The notes under the pieces were generated by a model. That model saw only the letters and a list, made by a program, of their open reading frames with translations, had not been told where the DNA came from and searched no databases. DNA of 64,000 nt from Salminus brasiliensis. Its lineage: Eukaryota > Chordata > Actinopteri > Characiformes > Bryconidae. The stretch is from the NCBI RefSeq assembly GCF_030463535.1, contig NC_132900.1:30917221-30981220 (forward strand), written 5' to 3'. Positions 42,430-55,700 of the stretch are shown here, piece by piece. The position numbers and the translations under genes were made by a program. The stretch's first letter is position 1, and each line of letters opens with the position of its first letter.

Positions 42430-45400
42430 AATAAGACTTTTGGCCATAGGCTGTTTAAGGGGTTAAGAACTGCAAGAACTGCACATCCAAGCCTGTACCT
42501 GTTTCTGAAGAACAAAAACTTTTCCAGCGCCAGTCATTCTAAGACTGATTGCTTTTGTGAATAATATGGACATCACGCATCACAAATAGCTAGACCAGCC
42601 TGTTCTAGACAGAAGGGGAGGGATTGGTTGGTGTAGTGTTGTGGGATTGTCGGACATGATGCAAATGTAGGAGCTCTGCAATAAAGTGAAGCATATCAGA
42701 AATCTTCCAGAAGCCTCGTGTTTCATATAGTTAATCAACACGCTGCTCTGCGGGAAGTTTTCTGTACTTGTATATTTACTCTTGAGCAGATTAAGCAATG
42801 CAGGGAAGTTTTCAGAAATGTTGATTTTATATCACTGGAATGACGATGATTTAACGCAGGTGGAGGCCAGGCCTGCTCTGTAATTCTGAAAGTGACAGCA
42901 AACGGCTATAAATAAGTGGGAAATATTTAATCTTCAAATATTAAAGTTTGAGACACTCATATCTGCATTGCTTTTCTGTTGCGTGACAAGAAACAGTCTT
43001 TTGGGAAGTTTTCTAGATTGTGAAATGGAGTAAAAGGTGTGTTGAACTCTTTCCCCTTTTTTCTTTAGAAACTATGATGAAGTTTTGCTTGATTATAAAA
43101 CAAAAGATGTATTTATTTATTTTTATTATTTATTTATATTTTAGGTTCTGTTGGGTAGTTTTTGGTCGTCCCCGTCGCCACACTGCCTCCTTTGACATAT
43201 TATATGTAAGTAAGTCCATCGCTGAGATCGATCAGTGATGATCTCCCAGAAATTAAATGACCCTTAATTATTTCATAACTCAGACTGGTCGTACACTACA
43301 GGGCCGGATCAGAGCAAAGAGGTGGGACAGACTACCCAGAAAGTGTATCTGTGCCTCATATCTTGACCAGGCCACTGTACAACAAGATGATGATTACAGT
43401 ATCAGCGCTGTTCAGTCAGATACTAGACAATATAATACAGTCAGATAAAAAAAAATCTGAAGGATATGAAACTGCATGAAATTTTTCTTTTACAATATTT
43501 AAAACTGAATAAGCATATAACACTTTGATCTTTATTTAAATAACACTGAGAGATGAAGGTGATATAGTAGCACATCTAAATAAAATTGTTCATAATTGCA
43601 GTAATTTGTGGTAAAGTAGTCCCAACCAATTATTCTGTACCCCCTTTTTGTTTTACATTGAAAAATATTCCAATAATTTAAGATACTGAATATCTGACTT
43701 TCATAAGCTATAAGCTATACTCATTAAAATGTGCCATTTTATGTGTGATGAATATGAAATATGGCAGTCGACCTTTTTGAATTTCAATATTCTATTTTTT
43801 AGTTTGTATTAACTAATAACATAAAACATAAAACAATAACGTATAATTTTGTTTTAGTAACGTAATTCATAGAACCACAATTTTCTTGTGAGGAAAAAGC
43901 ACCCTACACCTGAATAGCTGGTATTTCCCCTTTTGGCTGAAACAACCTCAATTAGTCCAGTCTCTGACATTAACCCTCACTGGAAAGAGAAAGTGTTTCC
44001 CACTCCTCCATGCAGAATTCTTTCAGCTGGGTGATTTTTTGGGGGGGTTTCTTGCTGCAGAATAAGGACACATCCCATTCCATTAGAAAGCCGTCTCTAT
44101 GGTGATAAGTCTGTCTATAGCTGTCTCAGCACTACTGCATTGTCTCACAGGGGACTAAAGTCTCGGGATACTTTCACCAACTAATCTGAGGCCACTGTTT
44201 TCCCAAGTAACTGATCAGAAATGCTGCTTGCTCAGTTAAAGAGTAATGACAATTCCTTCAAATGTCACAATAGCTAATTGCGGTCAGCGCGGTTCCTCAT
44301 ACTGAAAACTGAGTCACTTCGAAAACCACATCTAAATTTACTCCACAATTGTCAACAATAGCGAATGTGAGTAATAGGTGGAGTTCCTGTGTGCTTCAGT
44401 GCCTTAGCTTCTCACACGGCGGGCCATCATTTCATGCTTGCTGTTGTGGTTTATCAACGTAGAGATAACGAGAATTCAGAAAAAGGGGAATTTACAGTAC
44501 TGCAGAGTAGCCAGGTCATCAATGGGCTTTTAGCAACAAATAGACCCAAAGTGCAAGTCAGGTTAGGCCTTAACCAGGTGTGTGGGGTATTTCTTTAAAA
44601 CAGTGACAAAGAAAAGAAAAACTTCTTCAGAGTTTTATTAACTTTGAGATTTTTGATTTTCAGTTTCTTTTTTTGTTGCATAATTGGAGAACGTTTACCC
44701 TCTGCATCGTGTTCGGCTTTCCTAAACCAGTTCACAATGGCTTTGAAATAAAATCTTTTAACAGTAACGTCCATTTCCAAGAAAGATTTGTTTTCCTTCT
44801 CCTGTAAAGTTCATGTTTTGGAGAGACAGCGCAGCTGTCAGGCTGATTCATGTCTCAGTGAGGAATTTTTCTTTCTTCTCAGAACGTCTCAGTTTCACCA
44901 TGTTTCTCACAGTCTGAGAACTGAAGGCTTGTGTGGTTATCTGGACTTGAAGCTTGGAGGTGAAAGTGGACGTAACTGCAGTAATTTAGTAAATATAAAA
45001 CTAATTAGAGCAAACAGGATACAAAGAGACTCAAACTGGGGACAAGACATGCTGAAACAAAGGGGGTACTTCTACAAATACTAACAAGGGACACCTGGAA
45101 CTAACGAGGGGGCGTGGCTACAGAGGAGGCACAGGTGGGACTAATAACGAACAGGCAGAACGAAGACAGGCCAGAAACAAACAGAGCTGTGTGCTTTAGT
45201 AAGGCAGGCATAGAAATTGAATTTATTATTGATAAATACAGTCATTTTTGACACATTTATATCATTTTGACTCTAATGTGGAATAAAGCAATCACGATGG
45301 AATCACGACTGAAATGTAGACTTACTGCTTTCACCGATTAGCAATTAGACCCATTTTACACAGCCCACCTGCCCTGAGAAATTTAGAAAAAATGTAATTG

Positions 45401-45751
45401 ACTAAATTGTATTTTATTTATTATTATAAATTTATTATTTGTCATTAAAATGATATTAAGTTAAATTAAATATATACATATAAGTATACTGGTCATTTGT
45501 TATTTTTGTCACTCTTCTCAGTATATTTGTCTGAGCTGCCCAACTGAACCCTAAACACATTAAAAGTGTAAAAATTACAAAACACAAAAATTGTTTGTGT
45601 GAAGCTGTCACTGTGCTCGTCAGTCACACCATCGGCATATCAAATCGAGTAGTTTCAGGATGTAATTAGTATATTTAAAAAAATATTCAAGTATTTTTAT
45701 GAAACAATTTGTGTTTTCTTGTGCTAATATATTATACTAAATATATTGAAA

Positions 45752-45754
<3 letters not shown>
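42430..45754. other. Intergenic sequence without genes
   Basis: Short open frames but no splice-compatible or recognisable exon. A stretch at 43900-44300 looks like an old dispersed repeat. Confidence 0.45.
44990..45190. mobile_element. Possible LTR-retroelement fragment
   Basis: Reads aagggacacctggaactaac then gaggggcgtggct-like sequence and ggcacaggtgggactaataa, as in LTR regions of fish retroelements. Fragment only; weak. Confidence 0.3.
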
Positions 45755-45801
<47 letters not shown>

Positions 45802-45802
45802 T
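45755..45802. repeat. Poly-A followed by (TA)n
   Basis: About 30 A then TA units, resembling a retroposon tail, though no element body is recognised before it. Confidence 0.85.
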
Positions 45803-45814
45803 ACTTTTTCACAA

Positions 45815-46038
45815 GGGTGGACAGTGCCCGGTATACAATAGTGGACAACCGGTGAATGGGCATTCAGTGCTCATTGATGTTCATGGAGGTCCCACCTCTT
45901 GGTGCCAGATACCACAGGACAGCTTCAGGGGTCTTGTGAAGTCCATGTCTCAAATAGTCAGATCTATTGTAGCAGCACAAAGAGGATCTACTCAGTATTA
46001 GTCAGGTGGTGTTAATGTTATGGCTGATCGGTGTAAAT
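45815..46038. mobile_element. MITE family B fragment
   Basis: Ends ggtgttaatgttatggctga as in the copy at 31.7 kb, with a related ccaccagg/ggtgccagat body. Confidence 0.5.
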
Positions 46039-46994
46039 GGGTTGATCTAGGTTTGACATTGTGATCAGCTCCGAGACGATTCTGTCTCCACTGTCGGGTT
46101 AGCACATATCTCTGCACTCCAGCAAAATCAGCAATTTCAATTAAGAAGGAAGAAGAGGTCACTGCAGTGCACATGGAGCGGTATCGGCAGGGTCAGCTGA
46201 AGAAAACTGCTGTGGTTGAGGAAAAATTACCAGTGCTGCAGAGGAAACAACCTAAAACAACTCCTGCAACAGCGTAAACAAACCTCCCCGCCGGAGCTTT
46301 GCAGGAAGGTTGTGAGCTCCATCTAAAGACACCACCTGTTTCCAACCTAATGCAGGACAAAGCTGTGGGGAGATCTCCTGCTGATGCGATGGCGAGGTCG
46401 AAAAAAATGTGGAGAATGAAATAAACAATGTCAGAATCCAACAGAGACAAACCTCACCCCCCAAATATTCCTCTAGCGGGACATGCCGGGTTGGCTGTCT
46501 TTAGAACTGGTGAAACTGAAGATGGATCTCGTCTGTTTTTACAAGGAATCCATGAGGCATCGCTGGGTGGTGCACCCAACTTTACTGCACCATAAATAGG
46601 TCAAGCTGGAACAAAAGGGAAATGGTGGAAAGTTCTGGACTGGCCAGGTCTCCCAGTCTCCCACTTTCCAGTTCAGTCAAGATGCAATGCAGTAGCTCCG
46701 GAAAGAGACAGAAGTCCCTGAAGCCCAAACAGGAACTGAAAACAACTGGTGCAAAAGCTTGGCAGCCTAAACCATTGAAAGATGGTAACGACTTCTTCAT
46801 GAGCCACCTGTGCAAAAGGTGTTTCAGTTATGGAGATGAGATCGGAGCTGTGGGTTTCACAGGTGGCATGACCTTTAAATAAGGATACACAAAGCCTGGT
46901 TACTGATAAATCAGCTCTTCTCAAGAAAGAAGAAGAAAGGCTGGTGAATGTGAACGCTGCCTCTTCCAGAAGATCTCAGACCTTCAATATGGCC

Positions 46995-47235
46995 AAAATA
47001 TCTAATTTCCCCCTTTGTCAATTAACCCACCTGTTCATAGCTCCCCCTAGAACTAGCAATGCTCTCAACACTACAGAGAGGAGGAGGGTAAGGGTGAGGA
47101 CTTAATAGCCACCACCTCTTTTCCAACTGCCACCGATACGCTGGAGGAAAATTTCAGGTCCCCAGTTCCACCGCACCAACTAACAGATGGGGGGGAGGGA
47201 GAACACGGCCAGTTGTGCCCTCTCCGACTCCGGCT
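46995..47235 (-). mobile_element. SINE family copy
   Basis: Contains aacccacctgttcatagctc, the agggtaag block and the reverse of the cggagtcggagag/cacaactggcc block. Confidence 0.5.
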
Positions 47236-47279
47236 GCTGATGGCGAGACCATTTCAGATGAAAGAACTGCACATCAGAC

Positions 47280-47973
47280 CACAGGATATGAAACAAAGTT
47301 TTTATTTTTTTTATTTTACATATTTGTACATAAACATTTCTCTCCTGAAATAAAGAATCTGAATACAATAAGATGAAAATGATATTAACACACTTATTTA
47401 AAATGACTTGTGTCAGAGAATCAACATTCACAAAATGTTGAATACCGATTAGAGTGAACATATTACCAAAAGCTACGACTTTGACTACAAGGCAGGCATG
47501 TTTCCTTTAGACGTTTTTAGCACCTTCAAATGAAAGTTTCGGTTGAAAACTACCATTTGTGCAGAATAAAAACAGGCCAACTTTTAAAATACTGTCCAAC
47601 TTAAAATTTTCAGCAGTTAATTATTTATTTTCTTTATACAATGAGTGGTTTTTTAGCTTTGAAATCTGACTTTCTACTAATTTTTCCACTATACTTTTTT
47701 TCTGCCATTTTTTTTGTATTTTGACAGTTATAATTTACTGGCAAATGTAAAAAGTTAAAATGAAAAACTATTAAGAAGCAAGGCCAATCACTGCACAGAA
47801 AGCCAGGAACAGTATCCAAGACTCACACTTTTGTTTTGTCGCCTGTCAGGAAGTGCTCCATCATTTTGTATTTGTACAACCACAGAAGCAAAAGAAAAGT
47901 GGCTCTTCTCTGTATTGACGCCATGATGGGGTGGATGGGTGGGGAGGGGGCGCTTGGCGGATGCGAGTGGGGC
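47280..47973 (-). other. schip1: Probable schip1 3' UTR
   Basis: AT-rich sequence after the stop contains minus-strand AATAAA hexamers (plus-strand tttatt at 47624-47629 and near 47300). The transcript end is not visible, so the extent is a guess. Confidence 0.3.
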
Positions 47974-48025
47974 TCATTTGGAAAGGGTCTTCTCAGCCAT
48001 GTGTTTTTGCTGGCTCTCGGCATGC
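47974..48025 (-). CDS. schip1: schip1 last coding exon
   Basis: Completes an Arg codon, then [16 protein letters not shown] and TGA. The stop is at 47976-47974. A CA microsatellite lies immediately upstream of the acceptor. Confidence 0.93.
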
Positions 48026-51000
48026 CTGTAGATACACACAAACACAAACACACACACACACACACACACAGTTAGGCCATTATGATATTTAGTGTTCTTC
48101 AGGCTGGGCATATGGCATACTGCTAGTCTGCCCACCAGAATGCCAGTGCATCCATATCGGGCCTGGAATTACCTTAATATCTGAAACTGTGCAGGTCCTG
48201 CTATACTCGGCCGTATCCCTCTACCTGTAGCTCCACCCTGATGGTGCTACGGTTTGAGACTGTAGTCTGTAATCTGCTGACGTGCAATTTGTGGTAGCTC
48301 TAGCATGCTCTAGTCCCTAAGAGCCCCTCATGTCCAAAAATACAGTATTTGGACAAAAGTAATGGGACACCTGCTCATTCATTGTCTCTTCTGATATTGA
48401 GGGTATTAAAAAGAGTTTCTCGTGCTTTGGTTGGAGTAACTGTCTCTACTGTCCAGAGAAGAAGAGCAAGCATTGCTTTTGGAGAGGCATAATAGCTGGT
48501 CAACATGGGCTCTGAGGTCACAGTCAGTCTGTAATCGTATACCATATAATGGAACTATATGGTAGGTGGACTGCATAAAGTCAGCAGTGAGTGGAAGCAC
48601 AAGGTAGGTGTTTCCAATAAAGTGGACAGTGACTACATGTGCAATACTGGAACAGACAGTGAAATCTTATACAGGGTTTTGGAGTGTCCCACTGTCACTA
48701 GCCTCTGGTCAGATGTTTCAGCACTGATGCTGATGTCACGGACATTTGCTTCACGGCTTTCCCCACCCTCTTCCTTCTGAGCGATGACTCTTTACTATGG
48801 CACTCTGCCTCAGACCACAATGTTCCTCACCGCTCTTACTTCAGCAGTGGAAAGTATGCAGAATGCCTTGGATGCTCGTGATCCAACTATTAGCTAACCT
48901 AGAGGCTGCTTCCTCACTCAGTGAGATGTCATCACCTCACCTGGTCAGATCCTCGATGTCCACTAGCATGGCGTCCTGCTCCATGTGAAGCTCATCTCTA
49001 ATCAGCAGCAGCTGCACAAGCTCCTCGTTCAAACCTGTTCACGATGACAGAAAAAGCACCACCTCAGCGTCACTTATTTACTCATTTATTCATTATTTAT
49101 TCAGTTCCGTCAGAAAATCTACACCATATGGACAAAAGTATTGGGACACCTGCATGTTTCTTCTGAAATCAAGGGTACTAAAAAGAGCTGATCCTGCTTC
49201 TGTTGGAGTAACTGTCTCTACTGTCCAGAGAAGAAGACTTTCTACTAGAATTTGGAGGATGAAGCATTGATGTGAGGATTTGATGAGTTTGATGAGTATC
49301 TCATCCCAAAAGTACTGGATGGAGCTCCACCATCATATTAGAGAGCACAGTTCTCCCACTGCTCCACAGCTCAATGCTGGGGGGCTTTATACCCCTCTAC
49401 TACCCACGCCTGGCATTAGGCAGCATGGAGCCAATAGAGTCATGATGTTTATTATCTGCTCCAGAGAGTCCTATTCTATTGTCAATACGTCTCTACAGAA
49501 ACTAGATAAGCAGTGTGTTTGTGTGCATTTGCACATCTGTGTCAGCAATGGGTGCAACTTAAATTAGAGTGTATTAAATCTTATACCCTGATATAATTGA
49601 ACAAGTGTGGGTTCGGTGCACTTACTCTCGATTTGTGAGTGGAGGTCGTTGACGATGACCTGTAGCTGACCGAGGGTCATGTCTCGCAGATCTGTGGGCT
49701 TTAGGCTCCTCTTCATCAGACACTCACTAATGTGAGGCATATGGGGAAGCTACAAAACACAAGCAAGTCAGTTAGGAGACCTAATGCACACCATGCCAAA
49801 CGTACAGACAGTGCAGGTATAGAGATACACAGTAAACATACTGTAGATTCTGGCTGACTGATAAACTGCATGTTAGAACAGACAAGATAAGATTCACCAA
49901 GAGGTGAGAACATCCAAAAATTCCAGGACTAATACTGATCTCATGACAAATGTGTGAGGTTTATCTAGAAAAACGGCCTTTACAGTAATTGCCCAACTTT
50001 CTTTTAATGTGAACGCACTGCGATCTTATCTCGCAATATCAATCTCAACTCTCGCTATGTCACACGTAATTCTGCCCCGGCGAGCAGTTTTCTCACTATT
50101 AGCTGGGGACTGAGTCAGGGCCAGATATTATTCATTCTGCAACAACCTGAAGTTTTCCCATCATCCAGCAGTGAATTATAAGGTACCATGACAGCAGTGG
50201 TTTTGCGTCCAATGGAGTTTTGGTTTCAGAGAGCTGACCTTTATCAAGCCATGATTAATGTTCTAGCAAAACACCAAAATGAAACTATGGAAGTATGAGC
50301 CAGGCGTGGAAAGGACTTGTGGTGTAAATTTGGTGTAAATCTGCATATTACTGATGTCTTGAAAATGTCATTTTCCAGTTCCTGTACACGGATAAATACT
50401 GCATGACGAGTTATAGAAATATTCCAACACCAACTGAAACCCTAGAAAATCTAGTTTCCACTGAGGTTCTAGATAACGCTCTATATAAACATTTGATTGT
50501 CAAAGTTTCAGTGAATGTAAACAATTTTCATGCATTTAAATTGACCCTTGTTGCTAACCCTGTATGCAGGGAAAAGCCCCTACCGTAGTGGAGATAAGTG
50601 CACGTGTGCATTGGCTAAAACAGCAGCTTTAAACAGAAAGGAAATACCTTCTTAACTTTCAATGGAAGTCAATGTAAAAAATATCTGCCAGATTCTTGTT
50701 ATGGAGTGAAAAATGTCTAAATATGTAAATACCTGCAGGATGTGTAACGGTATTCATAGATTCCCGTCAAAGATCACAGTGTGAAGGAAGGAGCTGAATC
50801 TGCAGGTGTACGGAAGCAGATGGTCATACAGGTCTACCAGCAGTGGCAGAAATCCCTACAGCCTACAGGAAACTCTTCTCAGAACTGTGGTCGGACAGGA
50901 ACCGCCGGCGTGTTTCACGGCTTGGGAATGAAAATGGCTTCGCTTTTAGACAACAATTGCTTCTAGAAGTCAGCGCAGGTTCTTCACCACCAGCTTCTGC

Positions 51001-52741
51001 AGACCATCAACATATGGAGCAGAGTGGCTGACAAGAGGCCTTGGCTCACTTCTGTTCAAAAATGAGGAGAACCTCCTGTAGACTGTAGGATTTCTGCAAC
51101 TGCTGGTAGACCCGTATGACCGTCTGCCTTCATACACCTGCAGATTCAGCTACTTCCTTCACACTTTGGTCTCTATGGCCATGCCCAAATGCTGAAAATC
51201 AATCCTTCCAGCCAATCATTAACTGTATCTACTTTGCGACCCATTTTCCACACATCCAACGAGACCCTCACTGCACTGCACCACCTCTTCTCAAGCTATA
51301 AATCCCACCCATCACAGCCGCAGGTATTTAAGGCATGATCATCCTTGTGCAGCACCATCTGCAGGAGCCTGAACTTAACTTAACTACCACCTTAAAAAAC
51401 GCAAGGTTAGTCACTTCCTGTCCAGGGAGCTTATATATGTTTAATATATATATTATTTAAAAACGTCTAACATTGTCTTTTATAACTTACTTTAAGAATT
51501 AATGCTTGGAACTAGCAAAATAATCTGCCAATAAAATATGACTCTTTTAATAGATACAATTGATACAAAAAGATTTTCTTAGAAGGATTCTGGTGAGACC
51601 CTGACAATCAGGTAAGATTTGGATGTGTCATAAAGCGATTGATTACCACACTGTGAAGCCAATATGGCTACAGATTTTAATGGTGTATTGTAATATAGAT
51701 ATTGCTACGGCATAGTGATACGAGTGAATGACTAGCCTGTACGCAACGTGCCTACGCAATTTGTAAAAGAACACGGAAATCTGAACGCCAGCTAGAGAAC
51801 TGCGACTAGATCTTCCTTTTGAGGAATGTCTGCCCTGCTAGAGCTGCCCCAGCCTAATGTAAGTGCTGTTATTGTGAAATGCCACGAACGTGACAGACGA
51901 AGCATACTCATACAACAGTGCCTGAACATAAAATGTCTTAAAACGACTGTGTGATGCATGTAGAAATTATATCTTAGCAAGGATGATGGATGTTGATCAT
52001 CAAACACCCTGACCTCACTAACTCTATCTCTTGTCTTGTCAAATCCACAGCAATGCACAGTGCTCCAAAATCAAGTAGAAATTCTTCTTCCCTGGACAGT
52101 AGAGACAGTTACTCCTTTTAATACCCTTCAGAAGAAACACTGAATGAGCAGGTGTCCCAGTACTTTTGTCAATAGTGTATTATTACTTGTTTTAGGGGAT
52201 TTTATTAGCAGATCAAATCAAGAAATAACATAATTTAGCTTTTGTCTAAACATAATGCATAAAGCAAGTAGAATAAGACCCCTTATTAAAAGAAGTAAAA
52301 ATGGATTAATGATATTTAGACTAGATTTAAGAAGATTTCACTTCCTAAGTGTGCTGGAGGAGCTGGTGGGGGGTGGACGCTTCCATTAGCTGCATTAGCC
52401 TGAAAGCTCCATCCTGAAACTAAAGATTGGACATAAAGTGTGTGTTGGCAGAGACTCCTCAGAAACAGATGACAGAAGACAGAGGTGACATCAGCAGCTC
52501 GTGCTGTCACTTCCTCTTGTGTTTTCACACACTCGCCCCCACCCCTCTTACAGAGTGAGTTTTTGGAGCTCAGCGCTAGTGAGTAGTAACCACATTTACT
52601 CATGCATGCTGGGATTTCTCATGTTGTGGGGGGGGGGGGGGGGGGGGTAGGGTTGGGTGCGAGGAGAATTCCCCCCTCAGTTTACCGAACTCTCGCTTCT
52701 CCCACACTTGTGCAAATACCCACCTTCCTCTGTGTCGCCTT

Positions 52742-52777
<36 letters not shown>

Positions 52778-55700
52778 AACACAATGTCTCTCGCCATTAG
52801 TTTTTTTTGGTTCTTTCTCCATTAGCGGCTGCAGACCGTCCTGCTGCACAGCTGAGAGCTAAAGCCTTCATCTTTTAGGTTCTTTGCGCTCCTCCGCTTC
52901 ATGCCGGCCTCACAGGCGACTCTCACTCACCAGCTGCTTCCTGGTGCGTGGTGGTTTCGCTTTGCATGAAGAATGAGTGATCTGAGTGTGTGCTGTTGTG
53001 GCGGAAATGACGAGGATGGACTGGGACAGCTGACCCTGAGAAGAAGCAGTGGGCTGGTCGATACTGTCCTAGAACCTCATGTTGACACTAGCATGGACTT
53101 TCCTCTGTTATGGACGGAGGTGTTGCCACTCGGCTCTACGTCACGATGCTCACATCATCTGTTTTTACGTGAAACATGTTTTATTATGTAGAAGCTGAAA
53201 GCTAGGACTAGTAACATGACTAAGATACTGAATCGTCAAAAGTCCCTCAATACCTTTATTTCATTAAACGCTGAGGTCGACCCAGTTCAGTGCCAGGCAT
53301 CCTTGTCTAACCTTAGTTCTCCAACATTAGGAGGGGGAAGCTGTGACACTCTTTTTTAAATGCAGTGCTGAGGTTTGTTTTTGGGGGTGGGGGTGGGGGG
53401 GGGTTAAATGATTTCTTCTAGACTATAAAGCAAAATCCAAAGGAAATAGATGCTTATTCTGTGAAACCAAGCCCAAATATTGATGTGAAATTGAATAAAT
53501 AAAGTTGATGTAAAATTGAATAAATAAAGTTGATGTAAAATTAAATAAATAAAGTTGATGTAAAATTAAATAATAAAAATTTATGTAAAATTAAATAACT
53601 AAAAAATCATGAGGGAATACGTCATTATTCCAATAAAATTGTTTAAAATATTTGAAATATTTTTTTTTACAAAAAAAATCACACCTAACACATCTTTATT
53701 CTATCAAAACTAGTAAAATGTATTATTCTTAATTTAACTAAATAGAAATTAGTAGTAAATCAAAAATAAATATCCTATTATTTTAACTTAATATACTACT
53801 ACTAAAAGGGGGTGCACCTCACCCTCTTGCTCCATTGCTCAGCATGAATTTTAGTTGATGACGTTGCCTGACGTTGTTTCTAGGTGAACCGTGTTTCGTG
53901 GTTTTATGTATGCTAACGAAAAGCTTGACTTACTAAACGACTCGGATGCTGAATGTCTTAAACGTCCATGAACGACCTTGAGACTGAGCGAGTTCACTGC
54001 CAGGCATTCCTGTGTAAGGGAGTTCTTTGCATTAGGCTGGGAAGTTGTGACATTCTGCTTCACTCATTAAACGCATTTCTCAGAACTGAGGTTTGGAAAA
54101 CTGAGAAGATTCCAGGGCCGACTGATTCTGAATTAAAGTGGAGGAGCAGTTTGTTTTTCTGGTGTGTTTCAGCTGATGGGTTTTTGTTCAAACCAGGACA
54201 AAAAAAATAAATCATATTTGAAAAAAAAAAACATTTGGTCAAAATATGTTGAAAACTTGAGCAAATAGATTCTTTTGACAAAATGTCAAAATCATGAAAA
54301 AGTGGTTTATTATTCTGAAAATGTAAATTAAATGAATAGACTGCTTTTAGATCAAAATCGTAGATAGGTAGATAGATAGGTAGATAGGTCATTTGAGAAC
54401 CTCAATAACATTCTGAGGACTATTGTGCTAAAACAGATAAAAATAAGTGACAGTACGTGAAAATCTTATGTAATTAGAGTAAAGTAACTAAAGTAAATAA
54501 GTCCTTATTTGCTAAAATAATGACAGTGTTATAACTGGCAGGAATGGGCTTCCACAAGTGGGCATTGTGTTTTGGATGAGGGTGATTTAATGACATGGAG
54601 AAATATATTTTGTGCTCAGTTTACAATGGCAGTCAACTTTCCATAATACTTTCAATAATTTAATTCAGTGCTTTATTCAGTCCTACGTCTCTCGGTTCTT
54701 CTCTCAGTTCCGCTGGTACAATAGAGGTTTCCAAGATAGTTTCATTTCCAACCAGCCACAAATTTAAGAGTAAAGACATTTTTCCCAACATGGATTTAAC
54801 ATAGTGGAATATTGATGTCATTGAACAGGTACAATCAAACTGGAACGGTTTTGGTAGCGTGAACAAAAACAGCTTACAGTAGACAATCGTCTGGAGGAAA
54901 AGCATCAAATGCAGTTAAAGACTCTACATTGTTCTGTTACTTTCAAAAAAAATGTTCCTCACTCCTGCTGGCTGAGAATAATGTCCGTTAGCAGCGTCTA
55001 TAGTGAGCCATAGGGTGCTCTGCCAGAACACAGCGGTAAAAACAAAGGATTGGACAAACGGATTTGGCTTAAAATAGACAAAACCTCCTTTATTAAAATA
55101 CTGCCTGGATTGGCCCCTAATACGTAGAGGTACATATGCTTCTCTTGCTCCATTGCAAAACCTTGGCAGCCAATGGAGGCTGTGCTATAAAGTAGCTTAT
55201 ACTCATACTTCATCCTCATGCATTTCTGGCTATAGGCTGGCTGTGGAAAGCTGTGCAGTGGGCCTGTTCAGGGCAGCGCCTGAGATTTCAGCCTCATTGC
55301 TTCCGACAGGGGGACACGACTCCGTCCCCAATCACGTCACCCAGTGGAAAGTGGGACATAAATAATGCATTCCTCCTGCCCTTGCTTTTCTTTTCGCTGA
55401 ATAAGTAAAGCGTTTATTCCACCCAGGTGGCGAGTGCGGAGAAAAGGTCTGGGGAGGATGTGTTCTGGGGATTAGAGGCAGATGTGGTGTGCGGAAGTAA
55501 ACTGCTGAAAAAATCATGAGGGAGAACCAGGTGAGGGTCACCAGCATGTGACGTATTACCTTCACTCCCCTTTCAGTGCGAGCACTACATTTACTGCTGA
55601 AGATCACAGAAGACAGAAAACGAAACTATTGATATTGTGTGAAAACAATTACATAGAAATTAATTACGTGACTTTTTAATATACATTTGTCAATTCTTTC

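Noticed and set aside
50781..51031. Possible small genes (61-62 aa)
   Set aside because: They lie in the arms and loop of an inverted repeat in a schip1 intron; no conserved pattern.
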